Source: Mannheimia indoligenes
Lineage (GTDB): Bacteria > Pseudomonadota > Gammaproteobacteria > Enterobacterales > Pasteurellaceae
Assembly: GCF_036880405.1 (NCBI RefSeq)
Contig: NZ_JBAJJM010000001.1
Location: 272,164 to 336,163 of the forward strand
Length of the DNA stretch: 64,000 bases
Reading direction: 5' to 3'
The translations under genes and the position numbers were made by a program. This document shows, in pieces, positions 34,254 through 42,700 of this stretch (its first letter is position 1; every line of letters starts with the position of its first letter). The notes under the pieces are model-generated. The model worked only from the letters and a program-made list of their open reading frames with translations, was not told where the DNA came from and did no database searches.

Positions 34254-35501
34254 TTATTCCACCTTCGGCTTATCACCGTTTTCCACACAACCTTTGCCGA
34301 TAGTTACCTTTTTCGCATTTAAGGTTGGAAGATCGTACATTGTATCAAGCAACAAGTTTTCTACGATTGAACGTAAACCGCGAGCCCCTGTTTTACGGGC
34401 AATGGCTTTGCCTGCAATGGCGATTAATGCTTCTTTGGTGAAGTGCAATTCCACACCTTCCATTTCGAATAACGCTTGGTATTGCTTGATAATTGCATTT
34501 TTAGGCTCGGTTAAGATCTGAATTAAGGCTTCTTCGTCTAACTCTTGTAGTGGCGTAACTACAGGTAAACGACCGATTAACTCAGGAATTAAGCCGAATT
34601 TAACCAAATCTTCAGGCTCAACTTGCTTGAATAATTCTGTTAAATCTTGGCGATCTTTATCTTTTCTCAATGCCGCACCAAAGCCAATACCGCCCTGCGT
34701 ATTTGTGCGAGATTCTACAATTTTATCTAAACCTGCAAACGCCCCACCACAAATAAATAGGATTTTGGAAGTATCCACCGGAATAGTTTCGCCTTTCGGG
34801 TGCTTACGACCACCTTGCGGATTGATATTAGCCACCGTACCTTCAAGCAGTTTTAATAAGGCTTGTTGCACGCCTTCACCCGAAACATCTCGGGTAATTG
34901 AAGCACTTTCCGATTTGCGGGTGATTTTGTCGATTTCATCAATAAAGACGATGCCACGTTCCGCTTGTTCTGCTTCAAAATCGCATTTCATCAATAATTT
35001 TTGAATCACGTTTTCCACGTCTTCACCCACATAGCCTGCTTGGGTAAGGGTTGTTGCATCTGCAACCGCAAACGGCACATTTAAACGGCGAGCAAGCGTT
35101 TCTGCCAGTAAAGTTTTACCGCTTCCTGTTGGTCCGATTAATAAGATATTACTTTTACCTAATTCCACACCGTTTGTGGCATCAAAATTTGATAACGCAC
35201 TTCTTAAACGTTTGTAGTGATTGTAAACTGCCACAGAAAGTACTTTTTTGGCGTGTTCTTGCCCGATGACATAATCATCTAAATGTTGATGTAACTCGTG
35301 CGGCGTTGGGACATTTGTGAAGAAACTCGCTTCATCTTCTTGGCTTTCATCAATTAGCGGCTCTTCTTCGCCGTGTAGCAGAGCGTAAGATTCTTCAATA
35401 CATTCGTTACAAATATAGCCTTCAGTACCTTCTACTAACTGATCGACTTCGGTGCGTTTTTTACCGCAAAAACTGCAATGTGGTTCTTTTTCAAACGCCA
35501 T
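34254..35501 (-). CDS. clpX: ATP-dependent protease ATPase subunit ClpX
   Basis: AAA+ unfoldase that feeds substrates to ClpP. The 415-residue protein has an N-terminal zinc-binding domain (CSFCGKKR and CNECIE), Walker A IGPTGSGKTLLAETLA near 120, Walker B VFIDEIDKI near 185, and pore and sensor motifs including GYVGEDVENV. Length matches E. coli ClpX (424). Its ATG overlaps the clpP stop by one base, so the two are translationally coupled as usual. Confidence 0.98.
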   Translation of the reverse strand: MAFEKEPHCSFCGKKRTEVDQLVEGTEGYICNECIEESYALLHGEEEPLIDESQEDEASFFTNVPTPHELHQHLDDYVIGQEHAKKVLSVAVYNHYKRLRSALSNFDATNGVELGKSNILLIGPTGSGKTLLAETLARRLNVPFAVADATTLTQAGYVGEDVENVIQKLLMKCDFEAEQAERGIVFIDEIDKITRKSESASITRDVSGEGVQQALLKLLEGTVANINPQGGRKHPKGETIPVDTSKILFICGGAFAGLDKIVESRTNTQGGIGFGAALRKDKDRQDLTELFKQVEPEDLVKFGLIPELIGRLPVVTPLQELDEEALIQILTEPKNAIIKQYQALFEMEGVELHFTKEALIAIAGKAIARKTGARGLRSIVENLLLDTMYDLPTLNAKKVTIGKGCVENGDKPKVE

Positions 35502-36094
35502 TATGCCACCTCACTGCGAGAGGTTAAAACTTTGTCGATTAAGCCATATTCAGCTGCTTCTTTGGCAGACATAAAATTATCACGCTCGGTGTCCGCTGCT
35601 ACTTTCTCAAAAGGCTGATCACTATGCTCTGCCATTCTGCGAGTAAGCATCTCTTTCAAACGTAAAATTTCTTCCGCTTGAATTTGAATATCAGTTGCTT
35701 GACCTCTCGCTCCACCCAAAGGTTGGTGGATCATAATTCGTGCGTGTGGAAGTGCAAAGCGTTTGCCTTTTGCTCCGGCGGAAAGTAAAAATGCCCCCAT
35801 TGAAGCCGCTTGCCCGGTGCAAAGAGTTGCCACATCAGGTTTAATAAAATTCATTGTATCGTAAATTGCAAGCCCTGCCGTTACCACACCACCCGGCGAG
35901 TTAATGTATAAATAAATATCTTTTTCCGGATCTTCCGCTTCTAAAAAGAGTAGTTGTGCCACAATTAAATTTGCCATTTGGTCTTCAACTTGACCGTTTA
36001 AAAAAATAATACGCTCTTTTAATAAGCGTGAATAAATGTCGTAAGAACGTTCGCCTTTTGAGGTCTGTTCTACCACCATTGGAACTAATGCCAT
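35501..36094 (-). CDS. clpP: ATP-dependent Clp protease proteolytic subunit
   Basis: Tetradecameric serine protease core partnered with ClpX. The 197-residue protein has the catalytic Ser in GQAASMGAF near 97, the catalytic His in RIMIHQPLGG near 122 and the Asp in AADTERDNF near 170. I start at MALVPMVVEQTSKGERSYD (36094), the family N-terminus; an ATG two codons earlier is possible. No tig gene precedes it, unlike E. coli tig-clpP-clpX. Confidence 0.98.
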   Translation of the reverse strand: MALVPMVVEQTSKGERSYDIYSRLLKERIIFLNGQVEDQMANLIVAQLLFLEAEDPEKDIYLYINSPGGVVTAGLAIYDTMNFIKPDVATLCTGQAASMGAFLLSAGAKGKRFALPHARIMIHQPLGGARGQATDIQIQAEEILRLKEMLTRRMAEHSDQPFEKVAADTERDNFMSAKEAAEYGLIDKVLTSRSEVA

Positions 36095-36208
36095 TATCAT
36101 TTCCTCTATCGTAATACGAAAATCGCTCTATTCTAGCAAATTTTCAGAAAATCATTAACAACAAGCGGTCAGATTGTTAAAATCTTTTGCAAATTTATTG
36201 AGGATACT

Positions 36209-36622
36209 ATGACATTAGCAGAGATTTACCAAAAATTTGAAAATTGCAAATCGTGGGAAGAAAGATACCGCTTGTTAATTCAATTTAGCCGTCAGTTACC
36301 AAAACCAACAGAAGAAGAGCTTGCCGAATTACCCGAAATTGAAGGTTGTGAAAGCCGATTATGGTTTCAGTTTCAGCTCTCGCCACGCAAGGTTGAAGCC
36401 TATAGCGATGCCCGTTTAATGCAGGGGATTTTATTTATTGTAGTAACGGCACTTACCGAAAAATCTGTAGAGGAACTTGAGAATTTTAATTTACGAGAAA
36501 TGTTTGATGAGCTGAAAATTTCACCGAATTTAACCAGCACAAGGTTGAATGGGTTAGGGCAGATACAGAAGTTGATCTCCCCCTGCCCCTCTTTTCTAAA
36601 GAGGGGAGTTAGAATAAGTTAA
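36209..36622 (+). CDS. sufE: cysteine desulfuration protein SufE/CsdE
   Basis: Takes persulfide sulfur from a cysteine desulfurase for Fe-S cluster building. The 137-residue product has the acceptor Cys in LPEIEGCESRLWF near 49 and the family patterns SWEERYRLLIQFSRQLP and GILFIVVTALTEKS. The last 14 residues (after IQKL) are encoded by a dispersed CCCCTC-type palindromic repeat, so the natural C-terminus was probably altered by that element. GAGGATACT precedes the ATG. No sufS or csdA is adjacent. Confidence 0.9.
   Translation: MTLAEIYQKFENCKSWEERYRLLIQFSRQLPKPTEEELAELPEIEGCESRLWFQFQLSPRKVEAYSDARLMQGILFIVVTALTEKSVEELENFNLREMFDELKISPNLTSTRLNGLGQIQKLISPCPSFLKRGVRIS
36574..36614. repeat. dispersed CCCCTC-type palindromic repeat, copy 1
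   Basis: A hairpin in which CCCCTCTTT pairs with AAAGAGGGG, preceded by GATCTCCCCCTG. Related copies lie at 56233-56275 and 56345-56385. This copy provides the 3' end of sufE. Confidence 0.7.
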
Positions 36623-36630
36623 TAAATATA

Positions 36631-36657
36631 AAAAAGCCTCTGATTTCTCAGAGGCTT
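36631..36657 (-). terminator. terminator of tRNA-Asp
   Basis: AAGCCTCTGA and TCAGAGGCTT make a perfect 10-bp stem with a 4-base loop; on the minus strand it is followed by a T-run, just past the tRNA 3' end. Confidence 0.88.
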
Positions 36658-36664
36658 AAATTGT

Positions 36665-36741
36665 TGGCGGAACGGACGGGACTCGAACCCGCGACCCCCT
36701 GCGTGACAGGCAGGTATTCTAACCAGCTGAACTACCGCTCC
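36665..36741 (-). tRNA. tRNA-Asp (GTC)
   Basis: A 77-base tRNA with CCA encoded, acceptor arm GGAGCGG/CCGTTCC, D arm with GTTCAGCTGGTTAGAAT, anticodon loop CTGTCAC giving anticodon GTC, and T loop GGTTCGAGTCC. Alone between a promoter and a terminator; not part of an rRNA operon here. Confidence 0.97.
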
Positions 36742-36756
36742 GTACTGGTAGTACAA

Positions 36757-36785
36757 ATAATAGTGGGTTCACGAAAATTGAGCAA
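36757..36785 (-). promoter_or_regulatory. promoter of tRNA-Asp
   Basis: On the minus strand, TTGCTC and TATTAT are 17 bases apart, with the -10 ending 15 bases before the tRNA 5' end. Confidence 0.55.
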
Positions 36786-36848
36786 TCAAATTTTAAAAAA
36801 TAATGTTTAATTGATTGTAAAATAACCACATTGAGAACTCACTGTTTG

Positions 36849-37604
36849 CTATTTTTGTTTTTGTACTTTTACAAATAACAATGGCGGACGGTGTTGTAAA
36901 TCTTTAAATTCATTATGCCATTCAGGCTGCTCAGTAAGCATCGGTTCTTCCACTTGCAGAATGTTAAATCCACTTTGAATAAGCTGATTTAAAATTGTCG
37001 CCATTGTGCGATGGTAGGTTTTAAACGATTGCTGAAACCAACTGCGATCCCGCTCGCCCTCATCTCGATAATAATTTAACCGATAAGCCACTTGTTGTTT
37101 TGCTTCGTTTTTTTCCCAACGGTATCCTTCTCTGTAGCACGTAACAATCGGGTGTTCTTGAGAGAAAATCAGCGTGCCACAAGCGGTCATTTTTGCCGAA
37201 ATTTTTGCAAGGAGCGAGGCAAAATCCTCAATATAGTGAAAGGCAAAAGAACTGGTAACGACATCAAAATCGCTCTCTTGAATTTCATCTAAACGCTCCA
37301 TCGGCAAACAGTGGAGCGAGAAATCTTTTCCTTTTTGGTATTGTGCGGCAAGCTCGGTTTCAGCTTGCTGTAGCATTAATTCGGATAAATCTAATCCAAC
37401 CACTTTTTCTGCCCCTAAACTTAAATAATGGGCGAGATGAACCCCAGTTCCACAACCTAAATCCAACACTTTTTTGCCTTTTAAATCAGGCAGTAGCGAG
37501 AACATTGTCGGCTTTTCTACGACCTCATTCATACTAATCGGGTTTTGTCGAAGTTGTTGGTAGCGTTCAAAGAAAATTGGGGTGTCGTAAATGCTTTTTT
37601 TCAT
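36849..37604 (-). CDS. class I SAM-dependent methyltransferase
   Basis: A 251-residue methyltransferase of unknown substrate. Motif I is VLDLGCGTGVHLAHYL near 45-60, followed by GLDLSELML (motif II) and VVTSSFAFHYI (motif IV region). There is no membrane or signal segment. The ATG at 37604 forms a 4-base ATGA overlap with the stop of the GST gene, so the two are translationally coupled. The partner suggests a detoxification or small-molecule role, but nothing in the sequence fixes the substrate. Confidence 0.85.
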   Translation of the reverse strand: MKKSIYDTPIFFERYQQLRQNPISMNEVVEKPTMFSLLPDLKGKKVLDLGCGTGVHLAHYLSLGAEKVVGLDLSELMLQQAETELAAQYQKGKDFSLHCLPMERLDEIQESDFDVVTSSFAFHYIEDFASLLAKISAKMTACGTLIFSQEHPIVTCYREGYRWEKNEAKQQVAYRLNYYRDEGERDRSWFQQSFKTYHRTMATILNQLIQSGFNILQVEEPMLTEQPEWHNEFKDLQHRPPLLFVKVQKQK

Positions 37605-38212
37605 TTGTGTTTTAACCATTCATTTAATTCAAGCAAGGAGAGTAAACGGCGTTGGTAAGCAAGAGCTTGTTCACTGAAATAACGATGTAAGCCATAAGTT
37701 TCAATGCGTAATGCGATTGGTGCGAAAAATGCATCAACAGCGGTAAATTCATTACCGGCTAAAAAATTGCCAGAGAAACGGTTTAATCCTTCTTGCCACA
37801 GTTCATCAATGCGGGTTAATTCTGCCACTAATTCGGGTGGAGTTTGAGCTAATTCGAGCCGTTCAAGCGGTCGAAAATCACAAATTTCTCGCAAAACGGT
37901 AAAACCTGAGTGCATTTCAGCACAAGCACTGCGGCTCCACGCTCGAGCGATTTTATCCGCCGCCCACACTTGGGGGTAACTTTCGGCAACATACTCCACA
38001 ATAGCCAAGCTGTCCCAAACAGTATGATTGTGATCAACCAGTACAGGAATTTTGGCGGTGGGGGAAAATTGTTGGAATTGTTGGCGTTGTTGATTTATAT
38101 CTGCCAAATAGCGAACGAATTTTGTGTTAAATGGGATATCGAGCATTTTAAGCAAAAGCCATACTCTGAGTGACCAAGAGGATTTTGGAGGGTTAATATA
38201 AAGTTCAAACAT
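37601..38212 (-). CDS. glutathione S-transferase family protein
   Basis: A 203-residue cytosolic GST. The N-terminal thioredoxin-like domain starts MFELYINPPKSSWSLRVW (the Ser pair is the likely glutathione-activating site), with the cis-Pro AKIPVLVDHN and the glutathione-binding WDSLAIVEYVAESYP; the C-terminal helical domain has FTAVDAFFAPIALR. I start at 38212, preceded by GGGGAAACC; an ATG four codons upstream is possible. Substrate unknown. First gene of a pair with the methyltransferase, separated from trpD by a terminator. Confidence 0.88.
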   Translation of the reverse strand: MFELYINPPKSSWSLRVWLLLKMLDIPFNTKFVRYLADINQQRQQFQQFSPTAKIPVLVDHNHTVWDSLAIVEYVAESYPQVWAADKIARAWSRSACAEMHSGFTVLREICDFRPLERLELAQTPPELVAELTRIDELWQEGLNRFSGNFLAGNEFTAVDAFFAPIALRIETYGLHRYFSEQALAYQRRLLSLLELNEWLKHK

Positions 38213-38257
38213 CGGTTTCCCCATTGTTGTAATGAAAAGAGCTGCAAGGAAAAGATA

Positions 38258-38276
38258 AAGCCCACATTGTGGGCTT
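38258..38276 (-). terminator. hairpin between gst and trpD
   Basis: AAGCCCAC and GTGGGCTT pair around a 3-base loop, and on the minus strand TTATCTTTT follows. It ends the trp transcript before gst. Confidence 0.78.
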
Positions 38277-38280
38277 AGAT

Positions 38281-39282
38281 TTAATCGTTATATTGCGATA
38301 ATTTGGATAATGTTTCAAATACTTTTCCGCTGGCAAGGGTAGTTTTAATCTCTGCTACATTCGCTTTAAGATCAGACTTTCCAAACAGTTTCATCAACAA
38401 TGCTACATTTACCGCCACGGCATCAATATGGGCGGCTTCGCCTTTGCCTTTTAGGATAGAGGTGATTTTTTCTGCATTTTCTGCCGGCTCGCCACCTTTT
38501 AAATCATCAAGTGAGTAGCGTGGAACGCCGAAATCTTCGGGGCTTAGTGTGTAATATTCAATCTGTCCGTTTTGGATTTCAGCCACTAAGGTTTCACCGT
38601 GAACCGCCACTTCGTCTAAGCCTGCTCCGTGAACGACAATGGTGTGTTCACAACCGAGAGCTTTCACCGTTTCAGCATAAACTTTTACCAGTTCCGGTGA
38701 ATAAACCCCAAGGAGTTGACGTTTAGCGTGTGCTGGATTGATAAGTGGCCCTAAAATATTAAAGAGCGTACGAGTTTTCAATGCTTGGCGAACCGGTGCG
38801 GCATATTTAAAGCCACTGTGGTAGGTTGGGGCAAATAGAAAGCAGATGTTTGTTTCATCAAGGGCAAGGCGTGCTGTTTGTGGGCTGATACCAACATTAA
38901 TGCCTAATTGTGTTAAAACATCACTTGAGCCTGTTTTGCTCGACACACTGCGGTTACCGTGTTTGGCAATTTTGTAGCCCATTGTTGCTGCTACCAATGC
39001 TGAGGTGGTGGAAATATTGATGGTGTTATGCCCATCGCCGCCTGTGCCGACAATATCGGCAAAAGGGTAATCCGGGGTAGGGAACGGATTGGCATTTTCT
39101 AACGCTGCGGTGGCGGCTCCGGCAATTTCTTCCACTGTTTCGCCTCGTAGTTTTAACGCAATCAAGGCTGCCGCTAACTGCTCGTTTGACAGATTGCCTT
39201 TTACCACCTCGCTAAAAAAAGCGTGTGATTCCGCTTGGGTTAAGGCTTGGTTAGCGAATAATTTATCGAGTAATTTTTGCAT
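38281..39282 (-). CDS. trpD: anthranilate phosphoribosyltransferase
   Basis: Joins anthranilate to PRPP, the second step of tryptophan synthesis. The 333-residue protein has the PRPP-binding GTGGDGHNTINIST near 80-93, KHGNRSVSSKTGSSDVLTQLG near 107-127 (the glycine and Ser cluster), and the C-terminal GGEPAENAE. It is a stand-alone TrpD, not fused to TrpG. It follows the tautomerase gene by 38 bases and ends at a terminator, with no trpC, trpB or trpA after it in the window. Confidence 0.97.
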   Translation of the reverse strand: MQKLLDKLFANQALTQAESHAFFSEVVKGNLSNEQLAAALIALKLRGETVEEIAGAATAALENANPFPTPDYPFADIVGTGGDGHNTINISTTSALVAATMGYKIAKHGNRSVSSKTGSSDVLTQLGINVGISPQTARLALDETNICFLFAPTYHSGFKYAAPVRQALKTRTLFNILGPLINPAHAKRQLLGVYSPELVKVYAETVKALGCEHTIVVHGAGLDEVAVHGETLVAEIQNGQIEYYTLSPEDFGVPRYSLDDLKGGEPAENAEKITSILKGKGEAAHIDAVAVNVALLMKLFGKSDLKANVAEIKTTLASGKVFETLSKLSQYND

Positions 39283-39320
39283 AAAATTTTCCTTATTTGA
39301 CCGCTTGAGGTATCAACAAA

Positions 39321-39707
39321 TTAGCGGTGTACCTGATATTCCAAATCGGTTGCTTCATTGCCGGTCATTCCCCGAAAGCCCCAGCAATGTTCAGGTTGTT
39401 CTTTAATAGTAATTTCCACATCTATCGGCATAATTCCGACTTTAGACTGCAAGGTGCTAAATAAACCTTTAATCAGGCGTTTTTTAATCTGCTCGCTCCT
39501 CCCAGACATCAGGTTAATTTCAATTACAATAAAATTAGCACTGCGGTTAATAGGTGGATAAAAATCTTCCACATCTAACAGCTCAAAACGCAACGCGTGG
39601 CGTTGTTTTGGCACACCAAGGCTCATTTCCAAACAGTCAAAAATAACTTCGGCAATTTTGGCTCGGCGGTCAGCCAAGGTCTGTTTTAAGCCATATACAC
39701 TAATCAT
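39321..39707 (-). CDS. tautomerase-family protein inside the trp operon
   Basis: A 128-residue protein of the 4-oxalocrotonate tautomerase superfamily (long form with two linked beta-alpha-beta units). It begins MISVYGLKQTLADRRAKI and ends near the conserved ITIKEQPEHCWGFRG, typical of this group; an N-terminal Pro nucleophile, usual in the superfamily, is absent. I start at 39707, where ATGA overlaps the trpG stop by 4 bases. It lies between trpG and trpD, and I recall a similar small gene at this place in H. influenzae, so the position is probably old. Its function is unknown. Confidence 0.8.
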   Translation of the reverse strand: MISVYGLKQTLADRRAKIAEVIFDCLEMSLGVPKQRHALRFELLDVEDFYPPINRSANFIVIEINLMSGRSEQIKKRLIKGLFSTLQSKVGIMPIDVEITIKEQPEHCWGFRGMTGNEATDLEYQVHR

Positions 39708-40291
39708 TTTTTGCCCTCTAATAACCATTGCACCGATTGTTTGAGTAACTTCGTGCCTTCCACCGTTAAAATGGATTCAGGGTGAAATTGGAATCCGCAA
39801 ATCGGCAAGGTTTTGTGGCGAATTGCCATCACGATATGCTCGAATTTAGCATTAACGATAAATTCTTCAGGCAAATCATCGCCCATTAAGGAGTGGTAAC
39901 GAGCCACCGGCATCGGGTTATTGATGCCTTCAAACATCGCTTGATTGTCGTGTTCAATACGAGACACTTTGCCGTGTAACACTGTGCCGGTATGCACCAC
40001 TTTTCCACCAAAGGCTTCGATTAAGGCTTGGTGACCTAAACAAATCCCAATCATCGGTACTTTATCTTTTAATTGGCGGATAATTTCTAATAAATTGCCT
40101 GCTTCAGCCGGGTTGCCCGGACCGGGAGAAAGTGCGACCAAACAATTTGGTGTGTTTTGAGCTTTGGCTAAAAAATCCTCAAGTGGGTAATCGTTGCGGA
40201 AAATCGTCACTTGATGCTCTAACTCACGGAATTGATCGACTAAGTTGTAGGTAAAAGAGTCGAAGTTATCAATAAAAAGAATGTTTGCCAT
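39704..40291 (-). CDS. trpG: anthranilate synthase component II
   Basis: Glutamine amidotransferase that supplies ammonia to TrpE. The 195-residue class I domain has the catalytic Cys in GICLGHQALIEAFGG near 80, ALSPGPGNPAEAGN near 53, and the His-Glu pair in FQFHPESIL near 172. It lies 9 bases after trpE and overlaps the tautomerase start by 4 bases. It is not fused to TrpD, unlike in E. coli. Confidence 0.97.
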   Translation of the reverse strand: MANILFIDNFDSFTYNLVDQFRELEHQVTIFRNDYPLEDFLAKAQNTPNCLVALSPGPGNPAEAGNLLEIIRQLKDKVPMIGICLGHQALIEAFGGKVVHTGTVLHGKVSRIEHDNQAMFEGINNPMPVARYHSLMGDDLPEEFIVNAKFEHIVMAIRHKTLPICGFQFHPESILTVEGTKLLKQSVQWLLEGKK

Positions 40292-40300
40292 AGTTCGTCC

Positions 40301-41863
40301 TTATACTCTCGCCTTTGCATTTACTTGCCCTATCGCCTTTAACACTGCTCGTGCCTTGTGGCGGGTTTCATCAGCTTCTAATTGTGGATCGGAATCTAAC
40401 ACCTCGCCGCAGCCGGCTTGCACATAGGCAATGCCGTTTTGTACAAAGGCGGATCGGATCACAATACAGGTGTCTAAATTGCCGTCTGAAGTTAAATAAC
40501 CTACCGCACCGCCGTAGCTGTGGCGTTTTTGTTGCTCTACTTGGTAGATAAGTTGCATCGCCTTAATTTTCGGTGCACCGGTCAGCGTCCCCATATTCAT
40601 ACAGGCTTGATAAGCGTGCAGGGCATCTAAATCAAAGCGAAGTGTGCCAATCACACGGGAAACTAGGTGCATAATCTGCGAATAGCGGTCAATTTGCATT
40701 AAATCCACCACACGGCGAGTGCCGGATTCACTCACACGAGCCACATCATTTCGAGCAAGATCGACTAACATTAAATGTTCTGCAAGTTCTTTTTGATCAA
40801 GACGTAATTCCAGCTCCAAACGGCTGTCTAGCTCAGGATCGATGTTTCCGTACTCGTCAAATCCACGAGGGCGAGAACCGGCAATCGGGTAAATTTCCAA
40901 CTGGCGGTTACTCTCGGAATATTTCAACGCACTTTCCGGAGAAGCCCCAAATAGAGTGAAATTTTCTCCTTGCATATAGAACATATAAGGGCTTGGATTG
41001 TTAATTTTTAACTGCTTATAGCTGGCAAGCGTGTTCGGGCAAGGCAAGCTAAAACGGCGAGAAGGCACAATTTGGAATACATCACCAATGTTAATATGGT
41101 GTTTGAGTTTTCGGACAATCGCCTTAAAGTCTTCATCTTCAATATTAGCAGTTGCTTCATCTGTTGCAGCTTTAATTTCTAGTGAAAGCTCGGTTTCAGA
41201 GAGATTTGCAAGTTTTTGAGAAAATTCGACCGCTTGTTGTTGGAGGTGAGATTGCTCGCTTGGCTCAAAACAAAATGTATTTAACACTGCTTTTTCTGTT
41301 TGATGATCGATTGTAACGAGCTGCTCTGCTAAATAAAAACTGTAATCAGGACAGCTTAAACCATCATCTTGCAGGCTGATGTTTTCCATCGGAATAAAAT
41401 TCGCCACTAAGTCGTAGCTAAATAAACCACCTAAATAGATTGGCGATGCTGAATTTGCAAACAACCGGCTGACAGTGCGTAAACCATCAAAAACAGTAGT
41501 GGTTTTGAGTTTACTGTCTTCATCTAAATGGTTGCTGATGGTTGGGAATGTGGCTTGCAAGCGGTCATTTTTGCTTAAAAATTTGCAAATTGGAGCTGGA
41601 GAAAGTTGGTTTAACGCTTTTTCAATCAATGGCAATACAGCTTCGCCGTTTTTGGTTAAGGCGTGAAAAGTAACCTGTTGATCTTCACAAAAAATATGCA
41701 CAGCGGATTTGGCAAACAATAAACTTTTTAAACTATTTTTGCTTTGAATTTCGGCAGAATCTAATAATAAAGTATGCGTACGTTCGCCACATAACGCATA
41801 GTAAATGTGGGTTGTATCTGAAAAGTAAGGAAGCTCTGTTTGGGTAATAGTTAAATAAGACAT
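40301..41863 (-). CDS. trpE: anthranilate synthase component I
   Basis: Makes anthranilate from chorismate. The 520-residue protein has the feedback-inhibition motif LLLDSAEI near 30 (Ser in the tryptophan site), DVFQIVPSRRF near 270, PIAGSRPRG near 330, and the C-terminal catalytic GTLTGAPKIKAMQL and GAVGYLTSDGNLD. The 5' end is directly downstream of a TrpR-type operator-promoter; the predicted transcript leader is only about 26 bases, so no leader peptide or attenuator is present. First gene of trpE-trpG-tautomerase-trpD. Confidence 0.98.
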   Translation of the reverse strand: MSYLTITQTELPYFSDTTHIYYALCGERTHTLLLDSAEIQSKNSLKSLLFAKSAVHIFCEDQQVTFHALTKNGEAVLPLIEKALNQLSPAPICKFLSKNDRLQATFPTISNHLDEDSKLKTTTVFDGLRTVSRLFANSASPIYLGGLFSYDLVANFIPMENISLQDDGLSCPDYSFYLAEQLVTIDHQTEKAVLNTFCFEPSEQSHLQQQAVEFSQKLANLSETELSLEIKAATDEATANIEDEDFKAIVRKLKHHINIGDVFQIVPSRRFSLPCPNTLASYKQLKINNPSPYMFYMQGENFTLFGASPESALKYSESNRQLEIYPIAGSRPRGFDEYGNIDPELDSRLELELRLDQKELAEHLMLVDLARNDVARVSESGTRRVVDLMQIDRYSQIMHLVSRVIGTLRFDLDALHAYQACMNMGTLTGAPKIKAMQLIYQVEQQKRHSYGGAVGYLTSDGNLDTCIVIRSAFVQNGIAYVQAGCGEVLDSDPQLEADETRHKARAVLKAIGQVNAKARV

Positions 41864-41881
41864 TGCAAATTCCTATAGAAA

Positions 41882-41924
41882 ATTTATTTTGTACTATTAA
41901 ACTAGTACAAAATAAATAAGTCAA
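41882..41924 (-). promoter_or_regulatory. TrpR operator and promoter of the trp operon
   Basis: GTACTATTAAACTAGTAC at 41891-41908 differs from the E. coli trp operator core at two central positions. It lies inside a palindrome with perfect 15-bp arms (41882-41896, 41903-41917). On the minus strand TTGACT (41919-41924) and TTTAAT (41896-41901) are 17 bases apart, so the operator covers the -10, as in E. coli. Confidence 0.85.
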
Positions 41925-42008
41925 GCAATTATTGTAGATATTTATAGAGCTTCGGGCATATTGGTGTATAATTAGCCCAATTTTTATCAAGCGAAAGGCG
42001 TGAAGACG

Positions 42009-42629
42009 ATGACTACGCAATTTTTTTATATTCACCCCGATAATCCACAGCAACGATTAATTAATCAAGCGGTAGAAATTATTAAAGATGGCGGTGTGAT
42101 TGTTTATCCAACCGATTCAGGCTATGCCTTAGGTTGTGCGATGGGCGATAAGCACGCAATGGATAGAATTGTCGCAATTCGTAAATTGCCGGAAAATCAT
42201 AATTTCACCTTAGTTTGTAGTGATCTATCTGAACTTTCTATTTATGCGTTAGTGAATAATCAAGCCTATCGCTTAATTAAAAATAACACGCCAAACCCTT
42301 ATACTTTTATTCTGCCTGCAACCAAAGAGTTGCCTCGTAGATTGATGACAAAGCGTAAAACGGTGGGAATTCGTGTGCCGAATAATGCGATTGCGTTAGC
42401 TTTAATTGCGGCACTCGGTGAGCCAATTCTTTCTTGCTCGTTGATGTTGCCTGATACTGAAATGACGGAATCTGACCCTGATGAAATTCGTATGCAATTA
42501 GAGCATAGGGTCGATCTAATCATTCACGGCGGTTATTTAGGGCAACAACCGACAACTGTGATTGATTTAACCGAAGATGCTCCGGTCGTTATCCGAGAAG
42601 GTTCGGGCGATCCAACGCCGTTTAATTAA
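42009..42629 (+). CDS. yciO: YciO, TsaC/Sua5-like protein
   Basis: A 206-residue member of the YrdC/Sua5 superfamily related to the threonylcarbamoyl-AMP synthase TsaC; YciO itself has no settled role. The N-terminal FFYIHPDNPQQRLINQAVEI and PTDSGYALGC are near-identical to E. coli YciO (206 residues), and PTTVIDLTEDAPVVIREGSG closes the domain. The ATG at 42009 is preferred over a GTG three codons earlier. It is divergent from trpE and followed by rluB, the E. coli order around trp (without rnm between them here). Confidence 0.93.
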   Translation: MTTQFFYIHPDNPQQRLINQAVEIIKDGGVIVYPTDSGYALGCAMGDKHAMDRIVAIRKLPENHNFTLVCSDLSELSIYALVNNQAYRLIKNNTPNPYTFILPATKELPRRLMTKRKTVGIRVPNNAIALALIAALGEPILSCSLMLPDTEMTESDPDEIRMQLEHRVDLIIHGGYLGQQPTTVIDLTEDAPVVIREGSGDPTPFN

Positions 42630-42638
42630 AATTACCCT

Positions 42639-42657
42639 ATCTCCCATAAAGGGAGAT
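42639..42657 (+). other. small hairpin between yciO and rluB
   Basis: ATCTCCC and GGGAGAT pair around ATAAA. No T-run follows, so it may be a weak terminator or a remnant of the CCCCTC repeat family. Confidence 0.4.
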
Positions 42658-42700
42658 CTACTAAAATTCAGACGCTTGTGAAAGCGACAAAAGGAACTTT

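Noticed and set aside
41864..42008. Tryptophan leader peptide and attenuator
   Set aside because: The predicted transcript start lies about 26 bases before trpE, leaving no room for a leader peptide with Trp codons.
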